This document shows positions 1 through 5,173 of a stretch of 5,173 nt of DNA, piece by piece. The notes below the pieces were generated by a model. It was not told the DNA's origin. It was given only the letters and a program-made list of their open reading frames with translations, and did not search any database. The translations under genes and the position numbers were made by a program. This stretch comes from Acidimicrobiales bacterium. GTDB taxonomy: Bacteria > Actinomycetota > Acidimicrobiia > Acidimicrobiales > UBA8190. The DNA lies in contig JASHZK010000257.1 of assembly GCA_030042575.1 (NCBI GenBank), forward strand, positions 1 through 5,173. The letters run 5' to 3'. Numbering within the stretch: position 1 is the first letter of the stretch; each line of letters opens with the position of its first letter.

Positions 1-1089
1 CTCGTGGCGGACGCTGTCTTTCTGACCGACGATGTCGGTGGCGACCGCGGGCGTGCCGCAGGCGCCCGCCTCGGTCAAAGTCATGTTCCACCCCTCGCGC
101 GCCGAGGTGCTGGCGACCACCCAGGCCCGTCGGTAGCTGGAGACGAGCTCTTCGTCCGATATGTGCCCGACGAGCTTGATCCAATCCTGCGCTCCTGCTT
201 CTTTCAGCTTGGCTTCCAGGTTGGGTCGTTCGTAGCCCTCTCCCACGATCTCCGCCTGCAGGTCGGGCACGAGCCGCCGGGCGTCCACCAGCGAGTCGAT
301 CAGGAGGTCAAAGCGCTTCACGGGAACCAGGCGCCCCACGGCCACCACCAGGGGAGACCTGGATCTCGACCCGCCGGGCGAGAATTGAGCATCGAGTCCG
401 TAGGGGACCACCTCGATCCGCTCGGGGGCGAAGCCCATCATGGCCACCAGGTCGTCGCGCGACGAGAACGACCCGGTCACCACGCGGCTGCGCCGGTACA
501 GAGGTGGTGCCAGGCGAAGCTCGATGGTCTCGCCGAGGCGTGCCAGCGTCGGCGACAGGACCATGCGCCACATCTCGGCGTGGACGTGGTGGATCACCAC
601 GATCCGGGGACAGTGGGCCCACAACGGCGAGAAGAAGGGCATGCCGTTCCAAACCTCGACCAGTCCGTCCGGCCGGCCCCGGCGGTATACCAGCCCGCTC
701 AAGGCGCTGCGCGGGAAGACGGAGAAGCGGCCCGCCTTGCGGATGACCCTGTAGCCGTCGCGCTGGGCCACCGACAGACGGCCTTCGGCAGCCGAAGAGC
801 GGAGGGTCACCTCCAGCCCGGCCTCTGCCCACAGCGACGCCACCCGGTGGGCCACGAGCTCGGACCCGCCGGCCTCGGGATCCTCGAGGTCCCTCCAGGC
901 CAGGATGTGGACGCGCCGGAGTCCGATGCTCAACGCCTGCTCCACGATCTCCCCGAGGTCGGGCTTCGGCTCTTCGACCAGGCGCCCGGGCTCGAACGAG
1001 GGGGAGCGCCCGTTGGGCCTTGGGCGGGCCCGAACGTGCGCCGCAACCGGGACAGCACCGCCCACAGCAGACTCCACGACCTCAGTCAC
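1..1089 (-). CDS. GT4-family glycosyltransferase, C-terminus beyond left edge
   Basis: This cytoplasmic or membrane-associated enzyme should transfer a sugar from a nucleotide donor to a glycan or lipid acceptor; donor and acceptor cannot be read from the sequence. My translation of the minus strand gives 363 codons with no stop before the edge. After a hydrophilic Pro/Arg/Glu-rich lead (residues 1-58) comes RVHILAWRDLEDPEAGGSE (59-77), the Gly-rich first loop of the GT-B acceptor domain. The donor domain begins near LVVAVGRLVPVKRFDLLIDS (247-266) and carries the E-x7-E motif in REGWNMTLTEAGACGTPAVA (Glu332 and Glu340), typical of retaining GT4 enzymes. Start: GTG at 1089 is preceded by a G-rich run and overlaps stops in both other minus frames. 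TTG at 933 (residue 53), with GGAG at 940-943 six bases upstream, is a good alternative nearer the core fold. Codons 27-52 have almost all G/C third positions, so the lead is probably translated. It diverges from the methyltransferase at 1316. Family is secure, start uncertain. Confidence 0.9.
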   Translation of the reverse strand, partial: MTEVVESAVGGAVPVAAHVRARPRPNGRSPSFEPGRLVEEPKPDLGEIVEQALSIGLRRVHILAWRDLEDPEAGGSELVAHRVASLWAEAGLEVTLRSSAAEGRLSVAQRDGYRVIRKAGRFSVFPRSALSGLVYRRGRPDGLVEVWNGMPFFSPLWAHCPRIVVIHHVHAEMWRMVLSPTLARLGETIELRLAPPLYRRSRVVTGSFSSRDDLVAMMGFAPERIEVVPYGLDAQFSPGGSRSRSPLVVAVGRLVPVKRFDLLIDSLVDARRLVPDLQAEIVGEGYERPNLEAKLKEAGAQDWIKLVGHISDEELVSSYRRAWVVASTSAREGWNMTLTEAGACGTPAVATDIVGQKDSVRHE

Positions 1090-1286
1090 CCGTCCCCCCC
1101 GCGAGCACCGTCGACCGGGCGGCGGCCTGCTCCAGCAAGGGGCGGCCGGCTCCGTCCGTGAGCTCGCTGATCGAGCATAAGGAGGAGGGCCCGGCCGAAC
1201 CCATCGTCACTTCTGATGAAATCACGGTCGCCAAGGGTGCTCAGGAGCTCTTCCTCACCTACGATGACCGGTGAGCTGCCGGTCAC
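1082..1286 (-). other. Doubtful small reading frame upstream of the glycosyltransferase
   Basis: Two minus-strand frames are open here and neither is a convincing gene. Frame A runs from GTG 1286 to TGA 1086-1088 (66 aa, beginning VTGSSPVIVGEEELLSTLGD). Frame B can start at ATG 1204 and ends at TGA 1082-1084 (40 aa). The B tail ISELTDGAGRPLLEQAAARS has about 27 of 29 third positions G or C and reads like coding sequence, whereas the A tail over the same bases is Arg/Gly/Pro-rich and looks like a shadow. Both overlap the GTG start of the glycosyltransferase. Possible explanations are a short upstream peptide, a frameshifted remnant whose N-terminus is in A and C-terminus in B, or an N-terminal extension of the glycosyltransferase put out of frame at the seven-base homopolymer 1094-1100. 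I recognise no family and see no good ribosome binding site. Confidence 0.2.
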
Positions 1287-1315
1287 GGCCCGGCGAGCTA
1301 CCGCTGGAGGGCGTC
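1090..1315. promoter_or_regulatory. Divergent intergenic region, presumed promoters both ways
   Basis: These 226 bases separate two genes reading away from each other, so at least one promoter in each direction is expected here. The region around 1203-1225 is the most A/T-rich part. Actinobacterial TANNNT-type -10 candidates are TACGAT at 1260-1265 on the plus strand and TATGCT (read from 1179 to 1174) on the minus strand. Neither has a recognisable -35 hexamer at 16-18 bases. The plus-strand motif would place initiation near 1272, almost on the upstream GTG at 1271. A 5-bp inverted repeat, GCTCG/CGAGC with a 5-base spacer (1162-1176), overlaps the minus-strand -10 candidate and could be an operator, but repeats this short are common by chance. 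The arrangement is firm; the individual motifs are weak. Confidence 0.4.
1306..1310 (+). promoter_or_regulatory. Shine-Dalgarno GGAGG for GTG 1316
   Basis: GGAGG at 1306-1310 lies five bases before GTG 1316. It is the only strong ribosome binding site in the divergent region on the plus strand, and it favours 1316 over the longer in-frame start at GTG 1271, whose nearest GGAG (1244-1247) is more than 20 bases away. Confidence 0.5.
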
Positions 1316-2101
1316 GTGGGGGGGACGGCAGAGCTAGCTGAGCGATGCCACGCCCGGGCGCGCCCGGAGTCCCCGTCTCGTCGGCGGAGGTTTCGCGACT
1401 CGCTCGGGGTCGTGCTCGCCTTCCGCCACGAGCAGTCGGACCCGGATCGCTTCTACCGGCTCCTCGCCGCCGACACCGTCGCCCTCGTCGGCCAGTTCTG
1501 CCAGCTGAGCGGCAGCCTCGTCGTCGACGTGGGCAGCGGCCCCGGAGACCTGGCCGAGGCGTTTCGAGCGGCGGGGGCCCGGGCCTTCGCCCTGGACGTG
1601 GACTTCGAGGAGATGCACTGCCGCGACCGCGCCCTGAGCTGGGCGGTGGTGGCCGATGCCGCTACCATGCCGTTTCCCGAGGGGACGTTCGACGTGGTGT
1701 GCTCGTCGAACGTGCTCGAGCACGTCAGCGACCCGATATCGGTGGTGCGGGACATGGGTCGTGTCGTGCGCCCGGGGGGCGTGGTCTTCGCCAATTACAC
1801 CTTGTGGTTGAGCCCGTGGGGGGGGCACGAGACATCGCCCTGGCACTACCTGGGTGGGGAGCGGGCCATGCGCCGTTTCGAACGGGTCCACGGCAAGCCG
1901 CCGAAGAACCGGTTCGGTGAGACGATGTTCGGGTTGGGCGTGAACCCGTTCTTGCGCCAGGTGAAGAAGCTGCCCGGCCTGGAGCTGCTCGACGCCTTTC
2001 CCCGCTACCTGCCTCGTTGGACGAGGCCGGTGCTCCTGGTGCCCGGCGTGCGTGAGGTGGTCACCTGGAACCTGGCCGTCGCCCTCCGACGCCTGCCGTG
2101 A
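1316..2101 (+). CDS. Class I SAM-dependent methyltransferase, Rv0224c-like
   Basis: This 261-residue cytoplasmic protein should move a methyl group from S-adenosylmethionine to an unknown acceptor, plausibly a sugar or lipid of the envelope. Motif I is VVDVGSGPGDLAEAF (residues 69-83), the acidic end of strand 2 is ALDVDFEEM (92-100), motif III-IV is FDVVCSSNVLEHV (125-137), and RVVRPGGVVFANYTLW (149-164) is the typical post-IV strand. A segment specific to this family follows, GGHETSPWHYLGGERA (169-184), then a C-terminal FPRYLPRW (228-235). From memory, not alignment, these last features and the RHEQSDPDRFYRLLAADT lead (37-54) match mycobacterial Rv0224c, which is about 254 residues. I chose GTG 1316 for its Shine-Dalgarno and family length; GTG 1271 would add 15 residues. 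The stop overlaps the flippase start by GTGA, so the two are probably one translationally coupled operon. Fold secure, substrate unknown. Confidence 0.88.
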   Translation: MGGTAELAERCHARARPESPSRRRRFRDSLGVVLAFRHEQSDPDRFYRLLAADTVALVGQFCQLSGSLVVDVGSGPGDLAEAFRAAGARAFALDVDFEEMHCRDRALSWAVVADAATMPFPEGTFDVVCSSNVLEHVSDPISVVRDMGRVVRPGGVVFANYTLWLSPWGGHETSPWHYLGGERAMRRFERVHGKPPKNRFGETMFGLGVNPFLRQVKKLPGLELLDAFPRYLPRWTRPVLLVPGVREVVTWNLAVALRRLP

Positions 2102-3486
2102 GTCAGAGCGGGATCCCGGCTTCCTCCGTGGACCTCCAAGGATCGAGGGACCTCCCCGCCGGTCGTGAGGTGGCCGGATTCCAGCCCCTGGTCGTGGCCG
2201 GATTGGTGGCGAGCGGAGCCAACCTGCTGAGCACGGTGTTCGTGGCCCGGTTCCTCGTGCCGGTCCAGTACGGAGCGCTCACCAAACTGCTGGGACTGTT
2301 CCTGGCGCTGTCCATGCCCGGCATGGCTCTCATGGTCGGTGTCGTCCGTCGCGTCACCGCCTGGGACGCCGGCGCCGTGGGAGAACGGGTCGTCGCCTGG
2401 GTGCGCCACGTCCACAGGGTGGGACTTCTGTCCCTGGCCGGGTTGGTGGCAGTCGTGTGGCTGGCCCATCAGCCGATCGCCGACGCCATGCGCCTGCCCG
2501 GGTCCACGGCCATGGTGGAGGTGGTCTGCGCCGGCGGGGTGTGGGTCCTCATTGCCATGGACCGTGGCGTGCTCCAATCTCGACGCCACTACCGGGTGCT
2601 CGCCGCCAACCTGGTGGTCGAGGGCACGACCCGCACGGCGGGGATGATCGTGCTCGCTGCCGCCTTCCGGCTCCAGGGAGCGGCGCTCGGCATCCTCCTG
2701 GGCGAGCTGGCCGCTCTTGTCCATGTGCGCTGGGCGCTGTGGCGGGCCGACGCCCACGCAGGCTCCGGCGTGGGCGGTGCGCCGCCGGACGAGGCCCGGG
2801 CCGTCGTGCACTCGGGGCGTGACCTGGTGACCGACGTGGCCGCCGCCGCGCTGAGCATGGGACTGCTGGCCGTGCTGCAGAACGCCGACGTCGTCATCTT
2901 CGGCAGCCGGTCCCCGGGACACTCCGGTGCCTACGGCGCCATCTCGGTTCCCTCCAAGGCCCTGGTGTACCTGGCCATCCTGCTCGTCAACTACCTGCTG
3001 CCCGAGACGTCCATCCGCTACCGCCAGGGTGGCCACGCCCTGCGGCAGATGGGCTACACCCTCGGCCTGCTGGCGGTGCCGGCAGTGGTGCTCCTGGCCG
3101 GTGCTTCGGTCATGCCCAGCCGGATCCTCGGGCTGGTCTTCGGGACACGCTACGAAGCGGGAGCGGCCGGATTCTCGGCTCTGGTGCTGTCCATGGTGCT
3201 TTTGTGCGTGAGCTTCGTCCTCGCCGTGTACCTCCTCGGCACCGGATGGCGCTGGGTCGTCGTCCCCCTGGCCGGTGGCTCGGTCCTCCTCGTCGTCCTG
3301 TGCTGGCTGGCCGGTCACAGCCTGGTGGGCACCACCCATGCTGACCTGGCCGCCCAAGGCGCCCTGGCCCTGACCCTGGCAGTGGTCGTCGCCTGGCGCC
3401 ACCGGCACACGGTGGTTACCTCGTCGTCGGCGCCGAGGAGGGAGCTCGTGCTGATGCCAGCAGAATCGACGACCACGCCGGCATAG
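2098..3486 (+). CDS. Polysaccharide flippase, Wzx/MATE-like membrane protein
   Basis: This 462-residue inner-membrane protein probably flips a lipid-linked oligosaccharide from the cytoplasmic to the outer face. About twelve hydrophobic segments can be seen, near residues 31-53, 64-83, 107-123, 137-158, 170-192, 194-215, 246-269, 288-304, 321-340, 359-380, 385-406 and 421-434, which is the usual number for MOP-superfamily exporters. The first helix ends in ARFLVPVQYGALTKL (50-64), the family's typical helix 1 to 2 turn where F/Y-G-x-L follows the first helix. The second half restarts near VTDVAAAALSMGLLAVLQNADVVIFG (244-269), including an NAD motif commonly seen at the start of the second bundle. 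A hydrophilic tail (435-462) ends the protein. The start GTG 2098 overlaps the upstream methyltransferase stop (GTGA) and has no clear ribosome site, implying coupling. Its last 71 bases overlap the convergent methyltransferase. Flippase is the best call; the exact cargo is unknown. Confidence 0.82.
   Translation: MSQSGIPASSVDLQGSRDLPAGREVAGFQPLVVAGLVASGANLLSTVFVARFLVPVQYGALTKLLGLFLALSMPGMALMVGVVRRVTAWDAGAVGERVVAWVRHVHRVGLLSLAGLVAVVWLAHQPIADAMRLPGSTAMVEVVCAGGVWVLIAMDRGVLQSRRHYRVLAANLVVEGTTRTAGMIVLAAAFRLQGAALGILLGELAALVHVRWALWRADAHAGSGVGGAPPDEARAVVHSGRDLVTDVAAAALSMGLLAVLQNADVVIFGSRSPGHSGAYGAISVPSKALVYLAILLVNYLLPETSIRYRQGGHALRQMGYTLGLLAVPAVVLLAGASVMPSRILGLVFGTRYEAGAAGFSALVLSMVLLCVSFVLAVYLLGTGWRWVVVPLAGGSVLLVVLCWLAGHSLVGTTHADLAAQGALALTLAVVVAWRHRHTVVTSSSAPRRELVLMPAESTTTPA
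3399..3415 (-). terminator. Possible hairpin just after the minus-strand methyltransferase stop
   Basis: CCACCG and CGGTGG form a 6-bp stem around a 5-base loop directly after the TAA (3416-3418) of the minus-strand methyltransferase. No U-tract follows, so it is not a canonical intrinsic terminator. It lies inside the flippase coding sequence. Short GC stems are frequent in DNA of this composition. Confidence 0.25.
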
Positions 3487-4165
3487 CGCACATGAGCCGG
3501 TCCACCGGCCGCAGCGGGCGGGGCACGTCGTGGTACCGGCCCCCGACCACGGTCACCTCCTCGAAACCGTGCCCGCGCAGGATCTGGACCAGGGCCCGTC
3601 TGGTGAACAGGTGCAGGTGGCCCACCACCTCGCGGCCCGGCCGTCCGTAGATGCCGCGGAGGCTCACCTCCGAGAAGACGGGTTGGACCCCGGCGAGCAG
3701 AAGCCCGCGGTTGAACCACGCCGCTAGGTTCGGCGTGGAGAGCAGCAGGACCCCACCTGGGGCCAGGACCCGGCGCGCCTCGTCGAGGGCGGCGTCGGTG
3801 TCCACCAGGTGCTCGATGAACTCGCTCATGATCACGATGTCGACCGTCTGTGATGCCAGTGGCAGCCCCGGGGGCTCCACCGAGGCGCGGGCCACGGGCA
3901 GGCCCTGGCTCCGGGCCGTGGTGAGCGCAGCCATCGACCAGTCCAGGCCGACGAAGGTGACCGACAGGCCCTTGTCCCGGGTACAGGCGTCGCGGGCGGC
4001 GATGGTCCACAGCCCGTCCCCGCAGCCCACGTCCACGAGCCGCAACGGCTGCCCACGGCCGCGGGCGGCGGCGAGCAGCATCTCGATCTGCCGCTGGGCG
4101 CGTTCGACGCCGGAACGCACAGGGGTGGCGGGGTCCTCGTAGAAGCCCCGCAGCGACTCCGTCAT
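3416..4165 (-). CDS. Class I SAM-dependent methyltransferase (Methyltransf_11/23 type)
   Basis: This 249-residue cytoplasmic enzyme should use S-adenosylmethionine to methylate an unidentified acceptor. Motif I is LVDVGCGDGLWTIAA (residues 43-57), the strand 2 acidic residue is Asp75 in FVGLDWSMAAL (71-81), motif IV region is VDIVIMSEFIEHL (108-120), and RRVLAPGGVLLLSTPN (131-146) is the post-IV strand with the STPN ending common in Methyltransf_23/UbiG-like enzymes acting on small or glycan substrates. GHLHLFTRRALVQIL (182-196) and GFEEV (200-204) complete the C-terminal strands. The start ATG (4163-4165) overlaps the upstream stop by ATGA, without a strong ribosome site, so it is probably translated by coupling to the AftD-like gene. 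The reading frame stays open upstream to 4795, but that part is antisense-type Arg/Pro/Gly-rich shadow. The last 71 bases overlap the flippase end tail to tail. It shares only the general SAM fold with the methyltransferase at 1316. Confidence 0.88.
   Translation of the reverse strand: MTESLRGFYEDPATPVRSGVERAQRQIEMLLAAARGRGQPLRLVDVGCGDGLWTIAARDACTRDKGLSVTFVGLDWSMAALTTARSQGLPVARASVEPPGLPLASQTVDIVIMSEFIEHLVDTDAALDEARRVLAPGGVLLLSTPNLAAWFNRGLLLAGVQPVFSEVSLRGIYGRPGREVVGHLHLFTRRALVQILRGHGFEEVTVVGGRYHDVPRPLRPVDRLMCAMPAWSSILLASARAPSSAPTTR
3496..3509 (+). terminator. Possible hairpin just after the flippase stop
   Basis: GCCGGTCCACCGGC is a 6-bp inverted repeat with a two-base centre (in RNA a 5-bp stem with a four-base loop), beginning nine bases after the flippase TAG (3484-3486). 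There is no T-tract. It lies inside the convergent methyltransferase gene and may be chance. Confidence 0.22.
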
Positions 4166-5173
4166 TCGACCAGGCGCCGCACGAGGCCCACGGCGACGTC
4201 GGCAGCGAGCAGGATCACCGCCATCCACACCAAGTCGTCGGCCCGCTCGAAGTGCATCAGCCACCCCGCCGACGAGAAGCGGTTCATGGCCTGCTCGATC
4301 AACGTGTAGACGACCGCCGCCGAGGCGAAGCCCACCACCAGGAGGCGGATGAGCCGCCGGAGCCCGGCCAGCAGCAGGGCGAAGAGCACCGACAGGAAGA
4401 CGACGAGGAAGGCGCCGGCAGCCAGGGCGAGACCGGGCATGAGGGTGGCACCCAAAAGCCCCACCACGGCGGCGATGGCCATGGCCTCGTGCGGTGCCAG
4501 AGGGACGTGGCGACGGGTCGACCGCTGGGCCTCGGTGGCCGCCAGCGAGGGTTGCTCCGCTGTCCACGCCAGCCGCCGACGACGGCGGGGCCACAAGATG
4601 AGACCCAGGCAGAGGACCACGCCACCGGCGGAGGCGACGAGGGAGAGGTTCTCCGCCGACTGGGGCGTGAAGCTGACGGTGACCTCCAGCGTGGACGAAC
4701 CGGTCTCGGAAGGGTCGAGGAGCCAGCCGTTGGCGTAGCCGTCGACGAGCGTCGGGTGTCCCGCCACCGTCTTGCCGTTCACGGTGATGTGCCACCCGTC
4801 GTTGATGCTCTCGCCGAAGACCAGCCAGAAGGGGTGGGTGGCCCCCGTCACTTTGAGCTTCCAGTCGGTGTTCTGCTCGGAGACGACCTGCACCTGGGGG
4901 GCGGGCCCTGGTGCCGCCGGCGCCGAGACCGTGTCGTCGGGTCCCGGAGCCGGCGCCGGTCCGCCGCCGGCGGCGGAGTCGAGGACCAGCTGGTCGATGT
5001 CGAAGCCGCTGAGGCCGCCGTAGGTGGCTCCCACGACGTGGGTGTCTGAGCCCAGGGTGATGCCACCGGCGTCGGCCCCGCAGGGCTGGATGGACAGCGC
5101 CCCACCGGCGAGCGCCGTCTTGGTGGTGCCGGTCACCCGTAGCGACACCGGCTTGCCGTCGATCTCGAGCAGG
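4162..5173 (-). CDS. AftD-like arabinofuranosyltransferase, C-terminal part only
   Basis: The window holds the last 336 residues of a larger protein that enters from the right edge without a start. Visible order: an extracytoplasmic beta-rich segment (1-66, with SIQPCGADAGGITLGSD at 27-43), a Pro/Ala/Gly linker (67-92), a second beta domain with FWLVFGESINDGWHITVNGK (115-134) and LVDGYANGWLLDP (142-154), then a first membrane helix (177-194) followed by PRRRRR, which marks the cytoplasmic side. Further hydrophobic segments lie near 231-249, 250-271, 274-294 and 314-332. The GW...NGK...VDGYANGW pattern and the membrane-anchored end recall the carbohydrate-binding-like region of AftD, the mycobacterial alpha-(1->3)-arabinofuranosyltransferase of arabinogalactan and lipoarabinomannan. 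That family is about 1400 residues with its GT-C catalytic domain at the N-terminus, which is not in view, so catalysis cannot be checked. It could be another GT-C or DUF3367-type membrane glycoprotein. Its stop overlaps the next gene's start by ATGA. Confidence 0.65.
   Translation of the reverse strand, partial: LLEIDGKPVSLRVTGTTKTALAGGALSIQPCGADAGGITLGSDTHVVGATYGGLSGFDIDQLVLDSAAGGGPAPAPGPDDTVSAPAAPGPAPQVQVVSEQNTDWKLKVTGATHPFWLVFGESINDGWHITVNGKTVAGHPTLVDGYANGWLLDPSETGSSTLEVTVSFTPQSAENLSLVASAGGVVLCLGLILWPRRRRRLAWTAEQPSLAATEAQRSTRRHVPLAPHEAMAIAAVVGLLGATLMPGLALAAGAFLVVFLSVLFALLLAGLRRLIRLLVVGFASAAVVYTLIEQAMNRFSSAGWLMHFERADDLVWMAVILLAADVAVGLVRRLVE
4960..4977. repeat. 18-bp perfect GC palindrome in linker coding sequence
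   Basis: TCCGCCGCCGGCGGCGGA reads the same on both strands. It encodes Ser-Ala-Ala-Gly-Gly-Gly in the linker of the AftD-like protein, where runs of GCC and GGC codons naturally produce such symmetry. A regulatory role is not indicated. Confidence 0.5.

Noticed and set aside
4..1161. Long open plus-strand frame of 385 codons
   Set aside because: It is rich in His, Gln, Gly, Pro and Asp, has no domain, and lies exactly antisense to the glycosyltransferase with its E-x7-E motif. Strong GC bias at third positions keeps antisense frames open.
1020..1274. Plus-strand 84-codon frame across the divergent region
   Set aside because: Most of it lies antisense to the glycosyltransferase start and the small minus frames. 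It has no ribosome site and no recognisable family.
2005..3408. 467-codon minus-strand frame opposite the flippase
   Set aside because: The His/Gln/Gly/Asp-rich composition without hydrophobic segments is a typical antisense shadow; the plus strand encodes a coherent twelve-helix membrane protein.
4166..4795. Upstream extension of the second methyltransferase's open frame, suggesting a much larger fusion protein
   Set aside because: The added part is Arg/Pro/Gly-rich without motifs and overlaps the AftD-like gene in another frame on the same strand. The ATG at 4165 gives a normal-length enzyme.
4960..4977. 18-bp perfect palindrome as a regulator-binding site or hairpin signal
   Set aside because: It lies inside a Ser-Ala-Gly linker made of GCC and GGC codons, which generates such symmetry by itself, and it is far from any gene start.
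4252..5049. 265-codon plus-strand frame opposite the AftD-like gene
   Set aside because: Composition is dominated by Gly, Arg, His and Glu and it opposes clear membrane helices; treated as a shadow.
1..5173. CRISPR arrays, tRNA or rRNA genes, insertion sequences, phage or defence genes
   Set aside because: No regularly spaced repeats, no RNA gene signature, and no transposase or integrase motif were seen on either strand; almost all bases are explained by envelope-type genes.

Overview
The window is high-GC, gene-dense DNA with a very strong G/C bias at third codon positions, short GTGA and ATGA gene overlaps and frequent GTG starts. This points to an actinobacterium. The protein families recall the envelope-glycan genes of mycobacteria and their relatives, but nothing here fixes the genus. 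A lineage such as Acidimicrobiia is a guess from general resemblance.

Layout, left to right. (1) Positions 1-1089, minus strand: a GT4-type (GT-B fold) glycosyltransferase whose C-terminus runs off the left edge. (2) Positions 1090-1315: a divergent intergenic region with weak promoter-like motifs, a seven-C homopolymer and a poorly resolved small reading frame on the minus strand. (3) Positions 1316-2101, plus strand: a class I SAM-dependent methyltransferase resembling the mycobacterial Rv0224c family. (4) Positions 2098-3486, plus strand: a polytopic Wzx/MATE-like polysaccharide flippase that overlaps the methyltransferase by GTGA. (5) Positions 3416-4165, minus strand: a second, unrelated-looking class I methyltransferase that converges on the flippase with a 71-bp tail-to-tail overlap. 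(6) Positions 4162-5173, minus strand: the C-terminal part of a large membrane protein that looks like the AftD-type alpha-(1->3)-arabinofuranosyltransferase. It overlaps the second methyltransferase by ATGA and its N-terminus lies beyond the right edge.

Taken together this looks like part of a cell-envelope polysaccharide locus. A cytoplasmic GT4 enzyme would add sugars to a lipid-linked precursor. The flippase would move the lipid-linked glycan across the membrane. The AftD-like protein would extend or bind glycan on the outer face. The two methyltransferases could modify sugars or a lipid carrier. The parts are individually familiar, so I do not see a clearly new system. The least explained features are the pairing of an AftD-like gene with a translationally coupled methyltransferase, the convergent overlap with hairpins just past both stops, and the reading-frame conflict at the C-homopolymer in front of the glycosyltransferase. 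I see no RNA genes, CRISPR arrays, insertion sequences or attachment sites. The only stretch without a confident gene is the 226-bp divergent gap.
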